11,420 bases of DNA from Candidatus Latescibacterota bacterium (GTDB taxonomy: Bacteria > JAAXHH01). Shown in pieces: positions 6,654 to 11,420 of this stretch. The DNA lies in assembly GCA_022821935.1 (NCBI GenBank), contig JAJECR010000105.1, forward strand, positions 1 through 11,420, in the 5' to 3' direction. The notes under the pieces were generated by a model. It worked only from the letters and a program-made list of their open reading frames with translations, made no database searches and was not told the origin of the DNA. The position numbers and the translations under genes were made by a program. How positions within the stretch are numbered: the stretch's first letter is position 1; each line of letters opens with the position of its first letter.

Positions 6654-7637
6654 TCAGGCCGTGCGGGCGTCGTGCTTCACCACGTCGAGCCGCGGGGTTC
6701 CGATGGTGACCTTGGAATGGGGCGGCACCGGTTCCGTCAACCAGACGTTGGCCCCGATGACGGAGTCGTGCCCGATGGTCGTTTCGCCGCCCAGGATCGT
6801 CGCCCCGGAGTAGATCACCACGTCGTCTTCAATGGTCGGGTGGCGCTTGCCTCCCTTGACGAGACGTCCGCCTTCATCCTTCCTGAAACTCAGCGCGCCC
6901 AGCGTCACGCCCTGGTAGAGCTTGACGTTCTCGCCGATCAGCGCGGTCTCCCCGATAACGACGCCGGTACCATGATCTATGAAAAAGCGGGTGCCGATGT
7001 TCGCGCCGGGATGGATGTCGATCCCCGTACGGCTGTGGGCGTGCTCGGACATGATCCTCGGGATGAGCGGCGTTTTCCGTAAATACAGTTCGTGGGCTAT
7101 CCGGTGGGTGGCGATGGCTTCCACGCACGGGTAGCTGAGAATGATCTCGTCGTGGCTCCTGGCCGCGGGATCGCCGTCGTAGGCGGCTTCCACGTCGCCC
7201 ATGAGCAGTTTCCGGATACCGGGAACGGCCTCGAGGAGTTCGAGCGCGATCCTGTCGGCGATCTCCTCGCAGGCCACGGGGTCCTTGCCCTTGCACTGCG
7301 CGTCGTGCATGAGGCTCCGGGTCACTTCCTCCCGCAGGCGGATGTAGATGGCGTCCACCAGTCCGTCCACGTAGAAGGCCACGTTTTTCGTCACGAGCGG
7401 CTCGGCGCCGAAATAGCCGGGAAAGCAAAGGGTAAGCAGGTCCTTCAGGATGCCGTAGACCCGTTCCCTGGAAGGCAGGTTCTTGCCGTCGATTCGGTTG
7501 AGGCCGCCTACCGTATCGTAGGACTGTACGATCTGGGAGGCCAGTGCGCCGATCTGGCTGCGTGTTTCAGACATGGTCATATTGCAGATGGGCACCAGTT
7601 TCTGATCGGATGACTTTTTACGCCTGGGACGATTCAT
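6654..7637 (-). CDS. cysE: Serine O-acetyltransferase
   Basis: 327-residue cytosolic enzyme transferring acetyl from acetyl-CoA to serine, the first step of cysteine synthesis. Seen: an alpha-helical N-terminal half, SYPCVEAIATHRIAHELY (168-185), then a left-handed hexapeptide-repeat domain with DIHPGANIG (207-215), DHGTGVVIGETA (221-232) holding the presumed catalytic Asp207 and His222, LYQGVTLG (240-247), and KRHPTIEDDVVIYSGATILGG (264-284 region). It is longer than E. coli CysE (273) because of roughly 60 extra N-terminal residues, as in EpsC-like forms. Start ATG 7637 is preceded by AGGA at a 4 to 5 base spacing; an inner Met at residue 20 has no good binding site. The C-terminal tail is short and lacks an obvious terminal Ile for CysK docking, ending in DARTA. 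Convergent with trxB. Confidence 0.93.
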   Translation of the reverse strand: MNRPRRKKSSDQKLVPICNMTMSETRSQIGALASQIVQSYDTVGGLNRIDGKNLPSRERVYGILKDLLTLCFPGYFGAEPLVTKNVAFYVDGLVDAIYIRLREEVTRSLMHDAQCKGKDPVACEEIADRIALELLEAVPGIRKLLMGDVEAAYDGDPAARSHDEIILSYPCVEAIATHRIAHELYLRKTPLIPRIMSEHAHSRTGIDIHPGANIGTRFFIDHGTGVVIGETALIGENVKLYQGVTLGALSFRKDEGGRLVKGGKRHPTIEDDVVIYSGATILGGETTIGHDSVIGANVWLTEPVPPHSKVTIGTPRLDVVKHDARTA

Positions 7638-7641
7638 GATT

Positions 7642-7656
7642 TCCTGATTTCCAGGA
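7642..7656 (-). promoter_or_regulatory. cysE ribosome binding site within a short inverted repeat
   Basis: On the cysE strand the leader reads TCCTG, a 5-base loop GAAAT, then CAGGA, followed by AATC and the ATG. The 3' arm contains the AGGA ribosome binding site, so a weak 5-pair hairpin could partly hide it. The stem is short and regulation is only a possibility. Confidence 0.35.
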
Positions 7657-7729
7657 TTTTCGGACCAGTATCAAATCGTGCCGGGGCCAGAAAAGATCCT
7701 GCCTGTCCGGACCCTTGCGCCGCTGTCTG

Positions 7730-7758
7730 AATCTCGAAGATCCATCGCGGTAAGTCAA
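7730..7758 (-). promoter_or_regulatory. Weak promoter candidate for cysE
   Basis: On the minus strand TTGACT (7758-7753, five of six matches to the -35 consensus) is followed after 17 bases by GAGATT (7735-7730), only three of six matches to -10. It lies about 95 bases before the cysE start. The good -35 box and spacing argue for it; the poor -10 argues against. Confidence 0.2.
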
Positions 7759-7814
7759 GCGATTTCTTTTGTTAACGACACCGAAGCTATCGTTGCGCGC
7801 CGGCTACAAAGCAG

Positions 7815-7844
7815 TTGCCAGCAGAGCCCGCGAACCGTTATATT
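7815..7844 (+). promoter_or_regulatory. Sigma70-like promoter for the S55-domain gene
   Basis: TTGCCA (7815-7820) and TATATT (7839-7844) are separated by 18 bases; each has one mismatch to the TTGACA/TATAAT consensus. The TATA box is one of few AT-rich spots in the region. Start of transcription is expected near 7851, giving a leader of about 47 bases before ATG 7898. The rest of the divergent spacer 7638-7897 shows no gene or riboswitch I can recognise. Confidence 0.55.
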
Positions 7845-7897
7845 GCACATGTTTCGCATGGCGTACCGCGCCCCCTTTTACGAGCGGCGACCCCTCT

Positions 7898-9868
7898 ATG
7901 GATTTCAAACGAACCGTCCTCTTTCCAATCCTCCTCGCCAGTCTGCTTGCCGCCGCTCCACCGGCCGGAGGGCAGACCGCCACCGGGTTCATGGATATCG
8001 ATGACGTGAAGCCGGGCATGCGCGGATACGGCCTCACGGTTTTCCAGGATGCCAGGATCGACACCTTCGACGTCGAAGTGCTGGGCGTCATGAAAAACAT
8101 ATTCTACACGGAACACGACATCATCATGGTAGGGGTTTCAGGGCCCTATGTCGACGAAGCGGGGGTCATCGCGGGGATGAGCGGCAGCCCCGTGTACATC
8201 GACGGAAAACTCGTCGGCGCGCTGGCCTACCGCTTCGGACTGTTTCCGATGAAACCCATCGGCGGCGTCACGCCGATCGGCCATATGCTGGCCATACGCG
8301 ACGTCGTGGACGCGGACGCGGTACCGGGACGAAACACGCCGGGCGGCTCTTTCAATGGCATGGGCGACAGCCGGGACGGCGACTGGCCGAAGGACGCGTT
8401 CTATGATCCCGAAATCCCGCAACCGAAGGACGACCGGTCCGCCACGGAGTTCTCCGGGCGGCGGGAAATACCCTCCGGCCCGTCCGCCCTCCGGCCCATC
8501 TCCGTGCCCATGGTCTTTTCGGGCTTCCACCCCATGACGATGAACTTTTTCGAAGATGAACTGCGCCGGCGCGGACTCGTTCCGGTCTCCGGCGGCAGTG
8601 CGGTCGGGTCCGGTCCCGGCGGGGCCCCCGGCGCGGTACCGGGCGGCGTCGGCCCGGACCCTGAACAGGCCGGCCCGGACACTGGACAGGCCGGCCCGGA
8701 CACTGGACAGGCCGCCTCGGCGCCGCGCGCCGCGCGGTCCGCCCTGGAGCCCGGATCTGCCGTGAGCGCGCAGCTTATCCGGGGCGACTTCAATCTCGCC
8801 GGTACGGGGACGGTCACCTGGCGTGATGAAGACGCCGTTCTGGCTTTCGGGCATCCCTTTCTGTGGACCGGCGCCCTGAGCATCCCGATGAACCAGGCTG
8901 AAATCATCACGGTCGTACCGGACCAGGCCGGATCCACGAAAATCAGCAGCGTGGCGGACGAAGTCGGTTCGGTCCTGTGGGACCACACGAACGGGATATA
9001 CGGCCAGCTCGGCGATACGGCGCGCATGATACCGGTGGAGCTTACCTACCGCGATAATGTCACGCCGGACCAGGACTACCGGTTCGACGTGATGATGGCG
9101 AACGGCTGGACGCCCATGCTGGTGAACATGACAGTGGTGAACACCATCTTCGCGAACGGCCGGGCCGACGGTGAGCGGACGTTATCACTGGGCGGCAGGA
9201 TCGCCCTGCGGGGGCATCCGGATATCGTCATCGACGACCAGTTCTCGGGGCGGGAGTCCCTGTCGGCCCTGGTCCGGGATGTGCGCGGCGTGCTCAACCT
9301 GGTGCTGGACAACCGGTTCGTTACCCCAATGCTCGAGTCCGTGAAGATCGACATCGGTTCGTCGGACGAACGCAGGACGGCCGTTATCGAAGACGTCTGG
9401 TTCGGATCGGAGATACTGAAGCCGGGCGACATGCTGGAGGTCAGGGTATTCCTCAGGCCCTACCGGGGCGACCGGCTGGTCAAGCGGATCGACGTGGAGA
9501 TCCCCAAGAACATATCCAATGGGCCGGTACAGGTACTGGTCGGGTCTGACCAGGCCGTCACCCGCCACGATCTGAATACCGTCCCCCAGCGGTACAGGCC
9601 CACGGACGGCCCCCGCCTGATCGAACTGCTCAACAACCGCCGCACCGGAAACCGGGTCTATCTGAAGATGTTCCAGGCCGGCGCGGGCGGTATCGTGAAG
9701 GGGAGGGAGATGCCCGGCCTGCCCCCTTCGGTCCTCGCCGTCATGAATTCCGAGCGGACGAAAGGCAGTTTCATCCCGATCCGCGAGAAGGTGGTGGCCG
9801 AAGAAACCATTCGAACGGACTTTGTCGTATCCGGGCAAAACTGGGGCCGGCTGACCGTAAGGCGATAG
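7898..9868 (+). CDS. Exported SpoIVB-like peptidase S55 domain protein
   Basis: 656 residues. MDFKR plus a hydrophobic run to AAAPPAGGQTA (residues 1-28) is a signal peptide, so the protein is exported. The domain begins with VKPGMRGYGLTVFQ (38-50) and FDVEVLGVMKN (57-67). It continues with the presumed serine-protease motif AGMSGSPVYIDGKLVGA (92-108, Ser97) and GGVTPIGHML (122-131). After a variable stretch (about 140-290) come GTGTVTWRDEDAVLAFGHPF (302-321, His319) and a long beta-rich C-terminal part (about 330-656) with no domain I recognise. SpoIVB of Bacillus cleaves a sporulation pathway protein; similar S55 domains occur in non-sporulating bacteria with unknown roles. ATG 7898 is chosen because it starts the signal peptide; the frame is open to TTG 7769, but that part overlaps the promoter. 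The stop is at 9866-9868, and the next gene's ribosome binding site overlaps it. Proteolysis is inferred from motifs only. Confidence 0.85.
   Translation: MDFKRTVLFPILLASLLAAAPPAGGQTATGFMDIDDVKPGMRGYGLTVFQDARIDTFDVEVLGVMKNIFYTEHDIIMVGVSGPYVDEAGVIAGMSGSPVYIDGKLVGALAYRFGLFPMKPIGGVTPIGHMLAIRDVVDADAVPGRNTPGGSFNGMGDSRDGDWPKDAFYDPEIPQPKDDRSATEFSGRREIPSGPSALRPISVPMVFSGFHPMTMNFFEDELRRRGLVPVSGGSAVGSGPGGAPGAVPGGVGPDPEQAGPDTGQAGPDTGQAASAPRAARSALEPGSAVSAQLIRGDFNLAGTGTVTWRDEDAVLAFGHPFLWTGALSIPMNQAEIITVVPDQAGSTKISSVADEVGSVLWDHTNGIYGQLGDTARMIPVELTYRDNVTPDQDYRFDVMMANGWTPMLVNMTVVNTIFANGRADGERTLSLGGRIALRGHPDIVIDDQFSGRESLSALVRDVRGVLNLVLDNRFVTPMLESVKIDIGSSDERRTAVIEDVWFGSEILKPGDMLEVRVFLRPYRGDRLVKRIDVEIPKNISNGPVQVLVGSDQAVTRHDLNTVPQRYRPTDGPRLIELLNNRRTGNRVYLKMFQAGAGGIVKGREMPGLPPSVLAVMNSERTKGSFIPIREKVVAEETIRTDFVVSGQNWGRLTVRR
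8651..8713 (+). repeat. 21-bp tandem repeat encoding GPDxxQA units
   Basis: Three in-frame 21-bp units (8651-8671, 8672-8692, 8693-8713). The last two are identical and the first differs at a few bases (CCTGAA against ACTGGA). They encode GPDPEQA, GPDTGQA, GPDTGQA at residues 252-272, in the Gly/Pro-rich linker between the Ser-motif and His-motif halves of the S55 protein. Confidence 0.92.
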
Positions 9869-9871
9869 GAG
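9867..9871 (+). promoter_or_regulatory. Ribosome binding site that fixes the TTG start of the propeller gene
   Basis: AGGAG sits 6 bases before TTG 9878 and overlaps the TAG stop (9866-9868) of the S55 gene. It is one of the best binding sites in the window. It supports the unusual TTG start, and its overlap with the stop suggests coupled translation of the two genes. Confidence 0.75.
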
Positions 9872-9877
9872 CGATAC

Positions 9878-11420
9878 TTGAAACAGATCCAGGGATGGTG
9901 TGTTCTGCTTCTGGCCGCGGTGTTTCCGCTGGTCGCGGGCGTGGTTTTCGCGTCGACGCCGGTGATCTGGAAACAGGCCGGACTCGGGGATTTTCTTAAG
10001 GGAGAAAACAAGGGCGTTTCCATTACCGCCAGGGGCCACCTGACGCTTTCGCCGGTCCTGGACCCCATCTTCGAGAGCGACGAACCCCTGGTATGGAGTC
10101 TCGCAGCCGATTCCAGGGACAACCTGTACGCGGGTACCGGAAACGACGGCAGGCTGTACCGAATTGATTCCAACGGTGAGTCCGAGGTGGTCTTCGATGC
10201 GGAGGAACTGGAAGTTCGCAGTATCGCCGTCGATCGGAATGACCGGCTGTACGCCGCCACCTTCCCCGACGGCCGGATCTACCGTATCGACCCGGACGGG
10301 TCTCACTCGGTGTTTTTCGATCCCTCGGGCCATCCCTCGGGCGATGGAGCCGCGGACGAGGACACGCGCTACGTCTGGTCGCTGGCCCTGGACGGGGAAG
10401 GGAACCTGTATGCGGGAACGGGCGGACAGGGGCGCGTTTATCGTATAGACGAAAACGGCGAGGGACAGGTCCTGGCGGAACTGGAAGAGGCCCATGTTAT
10501 GGCCCTGGCCGTGGATGGATCCGGCCGGCTGCTTGCCGGTACCGAGCCGGGCGGCCGGATCTACCGGATCACGCCTTCCGGCGTCCTCTCCGTCCTCTAC
10601 GACTCTCCTTATCGCGAAGTGAGCGCCCTGCGGGTCGACAAGGACGGAAATGTATTCGCCGCCGCGCAGAGCGAACCGCGCCGGGGTGGCCGGTCCGGCT
10701 CATCAATGCCCCCGCCGTCCCAGGGCGCTGGCGGGGAACAGGCCGGCGATGCAGTCCGCAACATGGTCGAAGCGACGGTTTCGGCAGAGGGGATCGACCG
10801 GCCGGCCGGACGTGGTTTCAGCCCGGGCGGCAGCGTCGTTTACCGGATCGATCCCGATGGGCGAGTGGAAGAATGGTGGCGGTCCCAGACGGACCTCTGC
10901 CTGTCCATGGCGGTACGCGGGGACGGTGAGCTGCTCATCGGTACCGGACCCCGCGGCAGGCTATACCAGGTCCGGGAACAGGGCCGCGGCACGTTGCTGA
11001 GCGAGTTGCAGGAATCCCAGGTCACCGCGCTGATGCCTGTCGCAGCGGGTGGCATAGTCGCGGCAACAAGTAATCGCGGCAGTCTGTACAACCTGCGTTC
11101 ACGGCCCGTTGCCGAAGGCGAGTACGAGTCCGATGTGAAGGACACCCGGGGTCACGCCAGATGGGGGCGTATCCGGTGGGAGGAAGAGCAGCCCCCGGGG
11201 ACGGCGGTCCGTCTGTACGCCCGGTCCGGCAATACGGACTCCCCGGACCAGACCTGGAGCGACTGGACCGGACCCTACACCGATTCGGAAGGGGAAGCCC
11301 TGGTCTGCCCGCCCGCCCGCTACCTGCAATGGAAGGCGGTCATGAGCACGCAGAACGACGCAGCCCCCTCGGTCCAGTCCGTTTCGGCCGCTTACCTCAC
11401 GCGGAACAACCCGCCCAGGG
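9878..11420 (+). CDS. Exported seven-repeat beta-propeller protein, 3' end outside the window
   Basis: An uninterrupted frame of 514 codons from TTG 9878 to the window edge with no stop. Residues 1-25 (MKQIQGW, a hydrophobic core, VFA-S) form a signal peptide. Seven copies of a V.SLA.D..GNLYAGT...GR.YRI pattern start near residues 72, 113, 166, 207, 248, 341 and 382, as in NHL/SMP-30-like propellers. The fifth is split by a Gly/Ser/Pro-rich insertion (about 266-316). From residue 411 (EGEYESDV.D, WG.I.W, ARSGNTD.PDQTWSDWTGP, RYLQWKA) a beta-sandwich-like module follows, known to me from secreted propeller proteins of Acidobacteria and similar groups. No catalytic motif is evident; ligand or partner binding outside the cytoplasm is the likely role. 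It is preceded by AGGAG and lies 9 bases after the S55 gene, so the two probably form an operon. Confidence 0.86.
   Translation, partial: MKQIQGWCVLLLAAVFPLVAGVVFASTPVIWKQAGLGDFLKGENKGVSITARGHLTLSPVLDPIFESDEPLVWSLAADSRDNLYAGTGNDGRLYRIDSNGESEVVFDAEELEVRSIAVDRNDRLYAATFPDGRIYRIDPDGSHSVFFDPSGHPSGDGAADEDTRYVWSLALDGEGNLYAGTGGQGRVYRIDENGEGQVLAELEEAHVMALAVDGSGRLLAGTEPGGRIYRITPSGVLSVLYDSPYREVSALRVDKDGNVFAAAQSEPRRGGRSGSSMPPPSQGAGGEQAGDAVRNMVEATVSAEGIDRPAGRGFSPGGSVVYRIDPDGRVEEWWRSQTDLCLSMAVRGDGELLIGTGPRGRLYQVREQGRGTLLSELQESQVTALMPVAAGGIVAATSNRGSLYNLRSRPVAEGEYESDVKDTRGHARWGRIRWEEEQPPGTAVRLYARSGNTDSPDQTWSDWTGPYTDSEGEALVCPPARYLQWKAVMSTQNDAAPSVQSVSAAYLTRNNPPR
10322..10345 (+). repeat. 12-bp in-frame duplication
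   Basis: CCCTCGGGCCAT (10322-10333) is followed directly by CCCTCGGGCGAT (10334-10345), eleven of twelve bases identical, encoding PSGH and PSGD at residues 149-156. It falls in the loop between propeller repeats two and three and accounts for part of the longer spacing there. Confidence 0.7.

Noticed and set aside
7769..7897. Upstream TTG start for the S55 gene
   Set aside because: It would place the likely promoter inside the gene and bury the signal peptide 43 residues from the N-terminus.
7678..8004. 108-codon plus-strand frame across the divergent spacer
   Set aside because: It overlaps the promoter and the start of the S55 gene, lacks a ribosome binding site, and shows no recognisable domain.
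9185..10495. 436-codon open frame on the minus strand
   Set aside because: It is antisense to the S55 gene end and the propeller gene, both supported by signal peptides and repeats. No domain is recognisable.

Overview
The window looks like chromosomal DNA of a GC-rich, Gram-negative-type bacterium. No rRNA, tRNA, CRISPR array, transposase or phage gene is visible. I cannot name the lineage from sequence alone. The secreted S55-type protein, the secreted propeller protein with a TTG start, and the tetratricopeptide/parvulin fusion together recall poorly cultured environmental phyla (Acidobacteria- or Latescibacteria-like). That placement is inference.

Layout. 1-6638 is a tightly packed plus-strand run. 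It starts with the 3' end of an oligopeptide/dipeptide ABC transporter ATPase (1-390). Then come a PfkB-family 2-keto-3-deoxygluconate kinase (420-1496), a YheC/YheD-type ATP-grasp protein (1539-2690), folC (2687-4030, ATGA overlap), a secreted TPR protein ending in a parvulin domain (4059-5636), and trxB (5718-6638). A serine O-acetyltransferase gene (7637-6654, minus strand) converges on trxB with only 15 bp between them. A 260-bp divergent spacer (7638-7897) carries a good sigma70-like promoter reading rightward. It drives a secreted SpoIVB-like S55-domain protein (7898-9868), followed at once by a secreted seven-repeat beta-propeller protein (9878 to beyond the window). The propeller gene starts with TTG and has no stop codon in the window, so it is easily missed.

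How the genes fit. The plus-strand run mixes central metabolism (KDG phosphorylation, folate polyglutamylation), redox balance (TrxB) and envelope folding or scaffolding (TPR-parvulin). CysE next to TrxB gives a small thiol/cysteine neighbourhood. The S55 and propeller genes look like a translationally coupled pair of exported proteins of unknown role.

Most unusual: (1) in-frame tandem repeats, with periods that are multiples of 3 bp, sit in four separate genes. One is a 30-residue insertion in the KDG kinase whose removal would restore a normal-looking enzyme. (2) The S55 protein carries its presumed Ser motif before its His motif, the reverse of SpoIVB as I recall it. (3) Two families named for endospore biology occur in a window otherwise lacking sporulation genes. 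(4) The parvulin domain has Gln where a conserved active-site His is expected. None of these amounts to a proven new system; the S55/propeller pair is the best candidate for undescribed biology.
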